Assembly: GCA_016508695.1 (NCBI GenBank)
Contig: VNKQ01000021.1
Coordinates: forward strand, 1 to 64,000
Source of the DNA: Hyphodiscus hymeniophilus
Taxonomy: Eukaryota; Ascomycota; Leotiomycetes; Helotiales; Hyphodiscaceae
Direction of reading: 5' to 3'
DNA length: 64,000 bases
Shown: positions 22,048 to 33,506 of the stretch, one piece after another
Layout of the letters: each line of letters opens with the position of its first letter
Position numbering within the stretch: position 1 is the first letter of the stretch
Made by a program: the position numbers and the translations under genes
Notes under the pieces: model-generated
The model's input: only the letters and a program-made list of their open reading frames with translations
The model's database searches: none
What the model was told of the DNA's origin: nothing

Positions 22048-23562
22048 ATGGAACCAGAAAATTTCAATTCTCTCGATTACATCAATTTATGGTTGGCGAC
22101 CCGCGACCATTGGTGCCACCCCACGGGCACGCATCAAGATCAATCAGTCATACCCCTCTTATCTTCTCTACCGCCGCCGCCATCACCTACATCCAACTAT
22201 CATCCTTCGCTCTACTCGCACGGCAGAAAAAGATCAAGAACACGAAGCCGGGGACGAAAGCGAAGGAGAAGCATGAGCGTAGCTTCAGACTCGGATGCGA
22301 GTCGAGAAACGACATCTACGGCCTCCTTTCTTCGCCGTCCCATTTTACAGCCGACTCCACCGTCGACACGCCAGCGATCTCCAAGTCCGAAGCGCACAAT
22401 ACTAAGTAGACTACGATATGCGAAACCGCCGCTACGAGTCTGCCAGCCTGGTCTCGATATTGAACAGCCGCCTGCGGTACAGCAGCTTAGGAGTCGGCTC
22501 ATAACACATATTTCAAGTGGGATGATACCCCATTCTCTTAAGGTAATTTTGTTTTTTATTGTCTTGATACAGTTCATTTTTCAATCCTAATCCAAGTCTT
22601 AATCCTTTCTCTGCGTATGTAAACTGACGCAATTCCTGCGCAGACTCGACTTCGAGCCGCCGACCCTGACCAATCCGATGCATTCAAACACCTCTACGAA
22701 GATCCAACGCTACTACGTTCCGATACCGAGACTGATGCGCTCTGGAGAATGGCAGATAAGATATACGTGCAGGCTCGTAGTTGTTATAACAATCACCGTG
22801 ATGAGAGCGAATGGGTGGCGGTTGTGAAAAATGTTCTCGAATCCGTGGAGCGTGCCGAGGAGAACCCCATGCTCTGCATCCAGAGTATCCAAACCCAATC
22901 GATCGACCCTACTGTCCTCCCCTTCCATGCCTCCATGTCGCTTGCGAAGAAGGCAGACCTTGCCCTTTCCTTCTCCATTGAACACCCAACTGTTTTGGAA
23001 TCTGTCGAGCCGATATATACCGCCAACCCAAGTATAAACCTTAGCCAAATGACCGACGCGTATACGAGTACAGTACCACTAGTTTGCGGCCTAGAGGTGA
23101 AAGAACGGGGAGGTGATTATAACGAGGCAATCACGCAGCTAGCGATCTGGAGCGCTGCTGGATTAGAGCGCTTACGGGAGCTACGGGAACGTGTTAGGAC
23201 ACCTGAGGATCAGGAGGACTTGCCACCATTTTTGGGCTGGACAGTTATTGGTCATGATTGGAAGTTGCATATCTCATGGAAGAATGCTCAAGGCGAAGTG
23301 GTAAGTCCACTCCATGACCCAGATGTGTATTATTCGGCACTCGCTGAGCCATGCGGACGGAGCTAAAAAGCCTTGGATAACATTTCGCTGATTCTTCGTT
23401 ACTTTTTAGATAATGCTTGGCACTTGGGCATCGTTGGACGCTGGGACGGGTAGTCACGCTCAAATTTTGAAGCTGATAGCTTTGATCCAACAGGTGAAAA
23501 GGTGGTTAGAGGATGTTTACTGGGAATGGTTGCGTAAGAACATTCTGGATAGGCTGGGATGA
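22048..23562 (+). CDS. PD-(D/E)XK nuclease-like domain protein, three exons
   Basis: Spliced model: 22048-22542, 22644-23300, 23410-23562; 434 aa. The first exon is a basic, Arg/Ser-rich disordered region (GRKRSRTRSRGRKRRRSMS), probably a nuclear signal. The second holds the fungal nuclease-like domain: MADKIYVQARSCYNNHRDES, then VPLVCGLEVKERGGDYNEA with the E-x-K core, and LGWTVIGHDWKLHISW. The third reads TWASLDAGTGSHAQILKL and ends with VYWEWLRKNILDRLG, as usual for this family. The 3' intron (23301-23409) keeps frame and replaces a false stop. The family is common in ascomycetes and its substrate is unknown. The gene appears intact between two decayed STAND-type genes. Confidence 0.82.
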
Positions 23563-23928
23563 CCAGAAAAGACACCAGGAAAGAAGTGGCTGGGCCTGCT
23601 ATATATCCATATATCGAAGTTGAGCTAGGGGAATCATACTGTGAACGATTGAAATGAGAGATATCGCCAGGCTTTCAAGAGCCTGTGGGGTTAGTTAGCA
23701 TGAAGTAGACATGTTGGAGGCAAAACTTGAGACATACCGAAAGACTCTGGACACCAATCTACTGCTTTCTCTGAGGTCAAAATCCTGTTGAGCTTTGATG
23801 GTATCCTGGCTGACCAATCGTTAATGACATCTCAGTAATCATCGGCTTCCAAGCGGCGGAAACGACAAATATCAGCGAAGTTCTTTTCGCGAATGGGGGG
23901 ATGACCTCAAACTGGAAAGCTGATCTGG

Positions 23929-26000
23929 TTGATAATATCCTCAAAAATGACTGGTGACCAGCAGACCCTGATAGTGCATGTAGCAAATTTCTCAGAGCAC
24001 ATATCCAAAGCCACAGAAAAGGAGAGGATACGCCAGCTCGAATCTCAATTATTGGGGCAACTAAATCCTGGGGACACGTTCGATCGAGAGGAGCGTATTA
24101 TTGGTGCTCATCATGATACTTTTCAGTGGATTCTGGACAGCAATATCCCTCACCAGGACCAGCGCTGGAGCAATTTTGTCGATTGGCTTGAGGGAGACGA
24201 CAAGATTTATTAGATGACGGCGAAGCCAGGATCGGGCAAATCAACTCTCATGAAGTTTATATGCCGGGACTCTCGCACTGATACGTCCCTCAAAGTTTAG
24301 TCCGGGAAGCTACCTTTAGTACTCGCACGCTTCTATTTCTGTGATCTGGTAGTTCATTTCAGATGTTTCATCTTGCTTCTTACGAGCTATCTTATTTGAT
24401 GCTCTATCACAGCAACCCCACTTGATTTCCATAGTGTTCCCCGAGTGCTGGACCTATTCAAGTAAGCTGGGTGAACACCTCCATCCATGGAGCCTGTCGG
24501 AACTTGAGAAAGCATTCAATGTCTTACTAAAGCAGGCAGACAAGTCGTTCAAGATATGCCTTTTCATTGATGGGCTTGACGAGATGGATGGAGGTAATGA
24601 TATTCTTATTAATATGATCAAGAGAGCAGTGTCAGAGCCGAATGTCAAAGCATGCGTTGGGAGCTGGTCATGGAAGCCTTTTCGCAAGCTCCAGGCCTCT
24701 TGCTTCAGAGCCTTACATATGCGCACATTATTCGCTTTACAACCGAGAGATTCCTTAGCAGTTCTAAATTTCGAAGCCTTCAAGAAAGAGAACCTGAATT
24801 TTCTTCACCTGAATTTTCTTCGAACTTGGTGATGGATATTTCCAACAAGTCCGATGGCGTCTTTCTATGCATTGCACTAGTTGTCAGATCACTTATCGCT
24901 GGACTGACCAACTACGACAAAATCTCCGATCTTCAAGGGTTATACACGAAAACGTTGAATAGCATGATCCATTCTACGCTAAGAACGCTGCCCATTTCTT
25001 CCAAATAGCTGTAGCAGCTCGAGGACGTCTCACAGCACTAGCATTGTATTTTGCAGATGAGGTAGATACAGATCATGTCATCGACGCACCATGTTTTCCC
25101 CTTGGCGAAGATGGTAGTCCTTCCAGGTACATAATTGGACGTATTCAAAGGCATTGAAAAAAGCACCATCAGACTCCTCTTTCCCAGAAAAGTCTCCCTG
25201 GAGGCTTTTGTTACAGAGTGATGTCAGTAAATGGAGCTGAAAGACAAAGTGTCTTACCCTCTACTCATTTTAGATGAGGACTGACGATCAAACCTTATCT
25301 TGTCACTAGAGTCGTAAGGGCTGCATAACAAATTTCTTCAAAAACTGAGATTGCAGATTACTGTTGAGATGGTGTAGTTATAGGAAACTTCATGCAGCAT
25401 CTGGAGCTTGTGGACGAAATGCCTGCGCTACTACAAAAGCTCCTCAATCCCTCCAAATGTCAACATTCGCTTCACCTTGGCTACATTTGACTACTGCTGC
25501 CGTTTTCACTGCTGAGATGTCTCTCAGATCGTCTCCACGACCGCTTCAACAGAAACCCAAGAGCGTGAACACTGCTGTGGCTCCACGATTTCGTTTATTA
25601 TCATTGGTACGTTTTACAAACGTCAACTTATCAAACTTTCTGACAACACTTTCCTTGGACTACAGCCTACTTAAGCGGACAGCACGAAATTCCCTTCAAA
25701 GTCCACAATGTAGGCCACGCATCAGTCACTCCAGAAGAGTTTGAAACCTGGCAGACGATGCAGCCACTTCTCCCAATCCATGCCGGCCTCAACTCCCGTC
25801 TCCGACATGATATCCTTCGATCACAACTGGATAAGCACAATATCAAAGGGACCATGACAATTACAAACAACGCAGGCTATCTTATGGAGGAAGCAAAAAG
25901 AATGGGCGTAGTTTGATCAGCAAAAGCTTGAATTCAATCAGCTGAAGCTCGGGGTCAACTTCCAGAGAAACCTGATGATTAAAGTTGAGATACTCATCTT
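23929..26000 (+). pseudogene. NACHT NLR pseudogene with stop codons and frame breaks
   Basis: The start of the conserved part reads ERIIGAHHDTFQWILDSNIP and WSNFVDWLEGDDKIY, then a TAG at 24211-24213 where NLRs have Trp, then MTAKPGSGKSTLMKFICRD (Walker A). A second TAG lies at 24298-24300. A shifted frame resumes with WSLSELEKAFNVLL and KICLFIDGLDEMDGG (Walker B), then shifts again into a helical block with DGVFLCIALVVRSLI. Remnants such as LELVDEMPALLQKLL occur at about 25400. TGG to TAG is a G-to-A change, as expected from repeat-induced mutation. Fungal NACHT NLRs act in nonself recognition; this copy cannot make a full protein. The 3' limit is approximate. Confidence 0.82.
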
Positions 26001-27651
26001 TCCATCAACCCTTCGTGGTGCTCTGGTCCCTCGGAGACACACTGGAATGGCCTCCAATTAAACAGTTGCTATTGTAGACTATGGAAATCATCGACAAGTT
26101 CGAGGAGAAGGAGTGAAGTAGCTCACGCTTTGGGACTCATTTCCTTAGCCTAACCCTGTCCTAGGGAGATGCAGGGAAGCCAGTGGTAGATCTACGTTTC
26201 AGGGCTGTCGAAGTATATTAGTGGATCCACGAGGCTATAGGGGAGAAGGTAGACTAACCAGTTGGGTATTCTCTCAACAAGATTTGTGGAAAGCTACTAA
26301 CTGGGTAGTCGTTCTTGGCTAAATAGGAGAAGCGAAGTGATATTGAGGTTTTTTCGTGCTTGGATTTTGGTACCTCGATTACATTCTTTCCTAAACATTG
26401 AATTGTCGTTCACATTTGCCGTGGTCGAAGCGACGAGTGCTTGAGGGGAATCCTGCCTTTGCGGTTAATAATGAACCCGGGCGAGGAAGGCAGAACTTTA
26501 TAATTTTCGAAGCATTTATTAGGTGCTTGTCGAATTTTTGATGGCTTCAAGATTCTTCCAAGCAGTAGCAGATGCCTTGGAAATGACAACATCTTGCTTC
26601 AAGCAAGATAAGGGATCACACAAGATTGAATAACCCAACATCAGTCGCCTCCTGTGCCTGCGGGCTTTGGCGAACGGGTGCTGGATCAGGTTTTACTCCT
26701 GCCTAAGTATCTAATGATCCAACTAAAGGCTCAGAGATTCACCGCTGTGCTTGGCGATAGAACTGAATTAGCCTGAGGTCTTCGAAGTCCTATTGCAACA
26801 CCGAGATAATCGCCCACGGAGTCCTGGACAGAATACACTTTCGTAACTCACGATACGTAGTAAGGACATCATCGACGTCGACATCCCGATGCGTTATGGT
26901 GCCGATGTCCACGAGCCTCCTAGATACTTATTTTGGTCCCAATCAATGCGTGTGTCAAGTCTGTGGATTGAGGAAGCTAGAGCTGAGGGCTATATACAAG
27001 GTGCTAGGTACTAGCGTGCCTTCCCTAATAATACTTGAATGGTGGCACAGTCCTTGAGTAGAAGGCTTGCTAAAATGGGCGTTTGAAGATGGCTGAATTC
27101 CCATCAAACGCTAGTGACGACTTTAGTAAGGGCAGGCGGGATAATACGAATGTGCTCTGGAAAGGGCTGGGAAATGACCATCCTGCGATGAAGTCGCTGT
27201 TTCAAGAATATCTTTCACGGTATTTGGGGCATGTTAAAACATAATGAAGACTGGAGCTAATGAATACCAATTTTCTCATTAACTTTTTCATTTGGAACTG
27301 GAGTCTGGCCGGCCTCCAGGTTATATGCCTTACACGAGGCTTTAGTGTTATGACATTTATCTTTTATAATATATGTAGAATACAATGCATACGTCTTCGC
27401 AACGCTTAAGGCAACTGCCAATTAGGAAATAATAAATCTTTTTTAACTTTACTTACCGACCGATACCCGGATTATCCGATCCCGAAGTACTGGTACCGGG
27501 TATCTGTGAGAGACATATTACGTATGGGCCTTTTCAAAATGTCTCAACGCAAAACATCTTCCTTTATTCTATTCTCTTAGGGTCGTCAAACGCGCCAGCT
27601 TGGTACCTAGCTATCAAACGCTTCTCATATTGGGGGGTGAAGTTTACTGTT
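26001..27651. other. Gene-poor region with scattered coding-like fragments
   Basis: No intact gene. Stops are frequent in every frame; it may be the decayed 3' part of the NLR pseudogene or other relics. From about 27240 it is AT-rich. Confidence 0.4.
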
Positions 27652-27658
27652 TATATAA
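27652..27658 (+). promoter_or_regulatory. TATA box
   Basis: TATATAA lies 234 bp upstream of the ATG at 27892, followed by a pyrimidine-rich stretch (about 27670-27730), a common arrangement at fungal transcription starts. Confidence 0.5.
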
Positions 27659-27891
27659 GGTACGGCGTTTCTCCTGTCAGAGTCTTCTTCTCTATCACAT
27701 CTTACTTTCTTTTCCAACTCAACGGACGTCCGTGTTGATCCATCTTCAACAACTGTCTCTGCTTTCGTTCGTCTTGAACAAGATCCGGTATCCCATCCAT
27801 CTTCCACGAAAGTCTCAGAATCAATTAGAATTCAGTCATATTGCTTGACCTTCAAGGATATCAGACACTCACAACCAACATTCCATTCAAA

Positions 27892-28374
27892 ATGTCCGAC
27901 AACCTCTCAACACCCCCTCCATTCAGCAGGAGCAAGCACTCATCCCAGCTCCCTCCTTCGGATGGGAGTGATGCTCTTTCATCGCCGGTTTCTGCCACGT
28001 CTCCATCGAATCCTTTCAATATCCGTTTTGCCCAACCAACACAAGAAACCGAAATCCAAACAGGCGCTCCAATTAGTGTCGCGCACCCAACCACCGCTCC
28101 AAATGATTCGATCCTCGTCCGATTTGTTTCAAAGTATCCTATTGTGATTACTCTCACAGTTGGCCTTGTCGCCGTTCTTGTTACGCTCCTTGCTCGAGCG
28201 AATTCCCGAGCTACATACTTGGGACAGAAGTATGTCGCTGCAAGCTTGGAAGTCATTCAGCTCGACATGGGTAGCCCAGTCTTTGGTAGTGGCCATGGAG
28301 GAGAGGGAGATAATTGGATTAATCAGGCTGTCAAGACTGTTCAGGGTTGGTGGGAGGGCTATCAGTGGTGGTAG
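27892..28374 (+). CDS. Small single-pass membrane protein of unknown function
   Basis: Single exon, 160 aa. The first 75 residues are Ser/Pro/Thr-rich and disordered (starting MSDNLSTPPPFSRSKHSS). One membrane helix follows (YPIVITLTVGLVAVLVTLLA, about residues 84-103), then a short tail rich in Gly and Trp, ending GWWEGYQWW. No signal peptide, so the helix probably acts as a signal anchor. The TATA box and CT-rich leader upstream support a real gene. No family recognised. Confidence 0.65.
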   Translation: MSDNLSTPPPFSRSKHSSQLPPSDGSDALSSPVSATSPSNPFNIRFAQPTQETEIQTGAPISVAHPTTAPNDSILVRFVSKYPIVITLTVGLVAVLVTLLARANSRATYLGQKYVAASLEVIQLDMGSPVFGSGHGGEGDNWINQAVKTVQGWWEGYQWW

Positions 28375-31300
28375 GAAAGATGATTTGGCGGTGCCACCGT
28401 GGTGGATGAGAAAAGTTGAGGAGGAGATAGGAGGGGCAGGGTGGAATTGGTGGACATGTTAAGTTGATGCCATCACGGGTTGAGGAGGGTAGAGTTGAGA
28501 AGAAATGATCGGGTCAATTCGTGTGCAGGATTCTTTGTTTGGTGGATCTTGGACTTGGACTTGACTTGGTCAAAATTTCTATGGGAGGATTAGGTTCTTG
28601 TACTTTTACTCCGGTGGAGCTTATGTGGAGGCGGTCTTGATCTTAAGGTTTGCTATGGTAATGGTGGAAGGAGTTTCTTGGCACTATGACTTCGAATGAG
28701 ATACGACCGATTAAACTAGTTTGCTTTCTTCTTTATGTTTTCTCTCGAGGCTTAGCTTGATTGTGCTTTTCGTATTTGCTTTTTGGAAAATAATTGACTT
28801 CGTTTGGTAGCTCAGATATTGTAGTGGATTTGCATCGAGGCGGTCGAGGTTCGCATGATAAGCGGGGAAAAATACTTTATGCCTTAATTTTAAGGCATGA
28901 AATGATCAGGTCCAGTCAGGTCTCAAATATAATCAATCATACAAGATCTCCAACCTCCACATTAGTACTTCATATACGAGTTCGAATTTTGGAATACAAA
29001 TTTGAGCGCAGCATTCGAACCCAAGTCTGGACTTCCAAATGCGGGCGGTCAAAATCTTTAAGCATTCTTCGACAATGGACTGATCGAAGACGACGATAAA
29101 GCCCTCAAACAAAGCCAAGGGACCATCAATCAATTGCCCCTAAACAGCCACAAGATTCTCGCCTCATTCTTTTTGCCATCATCACCGCTACTTCTTCTGT
29201 CGTCTGCAAAGGATGGAGGTTGAGGTGGACTCGACGTGTGGGAATTGGAGAGGAAGCTTTTATACTTTGGATTCCTCGCGAAACCATACGGAATTGGCGC
29301 ATTCCTCACGGAATGTGCCATGATATGAGGGTCTGGGGCTCTGAAAAGGAGGTATAGAGTCCGCGGATATTGTACAAATCCCACGATATGTATGTACGAG
29401 CCAGCCTTGCCTCGCGTAAATACCAATAATGCTAACATCGCCAGGGAAATTCGACCTTCCCTACCCAGCCCTCGTCGAATCTAACGTATATATCCTTGAC
29501 TTCAAACCAAACTTCCTCGCCATCGAAAGCTCCTGAACGAGCTCAACATAGATTCGGACATGGGGCCGCCTGATCCAGATAGGCCTCGAAACTTCAGCTT
29601 TTAGAATGGCTCGAATATGGGACGAAGGATGAAGTTTTCGTGGCCGAAACTTGCCCGATTCAATACAACGGTTAAAAACAGAGCGATTCACACCTACTAG
29701 CATCGAGTGACTGGTAAGATCATACAGACTTAAAGGCGGTTATTTGGGTCTCCAAGAAATGTCAACCATAGGGCAGGACTGCAACTGTTCTTTTCGATGA
29801 CAAATATCCCCTACACACAGACTTGAACCGCTCGTCTGGTCAAAGACAAACTGCTTGCATTTGGAGGGATGTATAAGGGTCTCGATGGAGTACATTCTTG
29901 ATAGCATGTTCCGACTGGACTTGAGGGGGTTTATCTGTCCCTAGGCATGGCGAAAATTGCGGGCAGGCTCGATCATCTCTGCTGAGACCTAGGCGAGAGC
30001 ATCAGTAATGGGCTTTTAGTAGTAGCAGGTGATACTGCCCGACATGCCGCGATTCATTCATCGATGGATGCAGGTGGCATAGTGAAGAAGAAACTTTAAT
30101 GACAAGGCAAGGATAGCACGCATCGCATAAGGGAATGTAAGAAAAAACTCACAGCCTGGAAGCTCAGCAGCTCGAGCCACTGCGAGATGCTGTCAAACAG
30201 GAAGGCTTTATCTACTGGTTAGGTTTGACACCAGCCCTCTCTCTACTCCGCAGGACATCAAAAATGGGAAGTAGGATTATGGCAGAGAAGCTTTGCCGCT
30301 CAGTATGCGGACATAAAAGGATGAGGCAACTCAATACAATTACTTCCAAATGCTGAATTCTAGGACAAGGGTGCCATTCACAAATACTACGACTTTCAAA
30401 AGGAGATTTGGAAGGCTCATTTTGGGCACATATATGCATGCACTAACAAATAGATACTATAGTTGTGCAACTCCGCCATCTCCCCATTTTTGTTCTTTCA
30501 TGGTGGAATTATGTCTTGTTCATTACTGCGTTGCAATTTTTGCAGATTGGTTGTAAAATCACATTGGCTAAGCATCACAGAAAGGGACACCAAATACCGC
30601 ACGCTTGCCATGCAAGATCATACAATCACAGCAAGGCAACAACTCCTGAAATCATCATTGACTTGCAATTCTTCAGCTACTTCAAGACAACAATACCTCA
30701 GAACTGAACCCCACGTCTCTATCCTCAATCACAACCTTCTTTCACTATCGCAACAGCGTAATAAAAGCTGGAAGCTGAAATCCAAAAGGAAGATACCAAG
30801 AACCGAAACATGTAAAGCTACGAGAAAGCTTGTCAATCCTTTTCAGTGATGTTGCTTTTCAATTTATCTCATGGCTATCTTGAAGATTCTGGACGTATTT
30901 GGGAGATTATCTAAGAAGTAAAGAACACTAATATTTTATTTAGTAGCAATCGTCGAGCATCAGGAGCAAAAGGATATTTCAACTGGCGTACTTAAACGCA
31001 AAGCAAAAGCGGTTTTGTTAACATCAAGACGTAGTACCCGTGTTTCTGACCAATTACAATGTATTTGTGTTCCATTTCTTCCTAAAAAGGTTTCTCGACC
31101 TTTTATTGAATGGCATCTGCTTACTTGCTCCTAATTGGAAAGCCCCGAGATCCATTTGTAAAGTAGGTCTTTGTCCTTAGCATTGTTTTTTACTTTGTCT
31201 GGCTATGCTGGAAATATGAGCAATTCTTTCATCTTTGTATGGTTTCTTTGTATACTTCTTTCGCGCATAAAGGCATTAGAATATACACAATAGCTTCGAC

Positions 31301-31407
31301 TTTTAGCGCTACTCGTCACCTTTTCCCCCTTCATTTCATTTCTGCTGAACAGTTGAAGTATGCGAGACTATTACCTTGGGAAACCATAAACATTAAAAAA
31401 GTAAACG
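28375..31407. other. 3-kb gene-poor region
   Basis: Open frames up to about 100-130 codons exist on both strands (for example near 29130-29440 and 30463-30849), but none shows a domain, signal peptide or credible exon chain. Confidence 0.45.
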
Positions 31408-31414
31408 TATATAA
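31408..31414 (+). promoter_or_regulatory. TATA box of the 2EXR gene
   Basis: TATATAA lies 83 bp upstream of the ATG at 31497, an appropriate distance for a short leader. Confidence 0.5.
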
Positions 31415-31496
31415 GGATGCCCTTCGTCTTCTTTTTATAGTTTCTCCTTCTGTACAGTCATTCTGAGTAAGTCCCCGCACCTCCTTTACTTCAATC

Positions 31497-32312
31497 ATGG
31501 CCTCCAACTTTTTACGTAGGTTGTTCCTTTGTCGCGAAGACCAGATTCCTCAACAGCCTGAACCCACCTTCCATCCTTTTCCTCAACTCCCGCTTGAGAT
31601 TCGTCGCATGATCTGGAGAGAGAGCTTTCCAAATGGGCGAAGGATCAGACCTCTAATACCACGACCTGAAAATAACATCCAGCCTGTCATTTTGTACACT
31701 CAGCCTATCCTCGAAATTCCGAGCGCTTTCTGGGTAAACGCCGAGAGCCGTCAAGAGGTTTGCTTATTCTACAAAATTCTCATAGAACAAGAACGAGTCC
31801 GCGATAGCGCTGTGCAGCGAACGGTACATTGGAGTGGGGTTTGGGACTACAGATTATGCAGACTTGGTATACCACGTGTAATCCCTTTGTCTGTCGCTCG
31901 AGATACATTGGTCCTCCCGCTAACATATGCCTGGAACGAAGCTCAGCATTGCTGGAGGAACGAAGTATTTCTCGCGTCCTACTTCTTAGAAGGCTCTGCC
32001 TATCTCAATGTCCAGAGTCTGGAGTTTCACTCAAAGCGAGAGAGAATAACCACTTATTCCAGGCCCAACGATTACTACTGGATATTTCAAATGCGACATC
32101 TGGAGTCACTCAAAGAGCTTTGTATCATTGAAGTGTTTACAGGAACTAATCTTCCAGGAGATACTGATCAGTTTGCGCGCGCGAGAGTACACGTCTTAAA
32201 GGGAATGTTTGCAGTCTTGCAAGCACAGTATCCAAGATTCTCAGTTCCCAATATCTCTTTCCTTAGTCGAACTGAAGGAGATATCAATACAATAATGGGA
32301 GCTGAGAATTAA
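31497..32312 (+). CDS. 2EXR domain-containing protein
   Basis: Single exon, 271 aa. Residues about 25-50 read FHPFPQLPLEIRRMIWRESF, the F-box-like 2EXR signature (F-x-x-F-x-x-LP-x-E-I/L-R-x-x-IW). The next part has PAFWVN-like text (IPSAFWVNAESRQEV), also usual for the family, where former residents of 'VCRESR' type follow the domain. The remainder is alpha/beta with no known catalytic motif. 2EXR proteins are greatly expanded in leotiomycetes and sordariomycetes; function unknown. Confidence 0.85.
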   Translation: MASNFLRRLFLCREDQIPQQPEPTFHPFPQLPLEIRRMIWRESFPNGRRIRPLIPRPENNIQPVILYTQPILEIPSAFWVNAESRQEVCLFYKILIEQERVRDSAVQRTVHWSGVWDYRLCRLGIPRVIPLSVARDTLVLPLTYAWNEAQHCWRNEVFLASYFLEGSAYLNVQSLEFHSKRERITTYSRPNDYYWIFQMRHLESLKELCIIEVFTGTNLPGDTDQFARARVHVLKGMFAVLQAQYPRFSVPNISFLSRTEGDINTIMGAEN

Positions 32313-33506
32313 TCCAAGCCCTTGTACTAACATCTATCCCTATGTCCTGAGACATAATCTGTTACGAGACGTAATCAATGTTTTGGAATTACAAGCTTTT
32401 TCTTAACGAGTTTATGAAGTTATTATCAATATACCACTTTCTTTAATCATTTCTCCTTCAAGTGACCACTTAGAAATATTGAGAGGACTACACTTAGATA
32501 TGCTATCAATCGTTTTAATAATACTACCAATTACCGCTTCGACCTATTCCTGTTTAAGCGCAAGTCATAGATTCTCTTCAAAGATCTGGGCACTGAAGAA
32601 GAGGTTTCTCTGTTCTATAATGAAAAAATATAGCTATTATGTTTGGCGATACTTGAAGAAAAGACTATATAGTTCCGGCAGTTATGCCGTTTATAGAGAA
32701 AGGTATGAGCGCCTTATGTTTGAGTTCAAGTTCCAGTGCAAAACACTATGATGTTCTTGGTAAGTGTAAGTAACGAAACAAGTGATCTTACGCCTCTCCA
32801 AGCGTTGCTCCTTAGGATCTGGTCATTGGCTGTGTACAAAGCGTTTTAATACTTTGTTTCAGTGTCAATTATTAGTGATTCGATACCAGTCATCATTACG
32901 CCATTCGAAGTATAGCTGCTTATTATTACATCCGTAGAGCTCTCCGATTGCTTTGTCAAATCTGCAAAAAAAGGGGGATAGAGGCGATCTAAGGAGCAAA
33001 GTGTGCGAGTATGTGTTCAATAAGCTTGGCTAATCAAACACATCCAAACCAGACTCCGCATACATGCGAATATACAGGAGATGTATCGTGTCAAGAGAAG
33101 TTGAAATTGGTCATTATGACTTGTTTATGCGTTGGTTTGTAATACATTCGTTCTAAGGGAGACGGAGGTTAAGGTTGTAAGTGCCTTCGAAACTTTCCGA
33201 AATTGTATTTGAAGAGCGAAATGAGAAGTTAGAGAGAGGGAGAAATTCATTCAGCGACTTATTATTCCATTTAGTCTACTCTTTAATCTATTCCCAATTG
33301 TTTTAGCATGGTTTACACGGTCACGTTTCGCTACTATAGCACGCTATTGTTCTCTGGTGATTACTCGAGTAGAGCTCGGGGCTGTCTTTTTATGTTTTTG
33401 TTTTATGCCTTTCTTGTCCCTCAAAAATCAAAAGAGAATCGTAACGTGATATTGTCTTATAATCTAAAATCACCATGCCGGCGCGGTTTATCGCGACCCA
33501 CGTCCA
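32313..33506. other. Intergenic region
   Basis: A 90-codon frame at 32479-32751 has a hydrophobic start but no recognisable family. Nothing else supported. Confidence 0.4.

Noticed and set aside
28375..31407. Several 60-130 codon open frames
   Set aside because: No domain, no coding-like composition, no credible introns; treated as chance frames.
32479..32751. 90-codon frame with a hydrophobic start
   Set aside because: No family, no promoter signal and no conserved pattern; not enough to call a gene.
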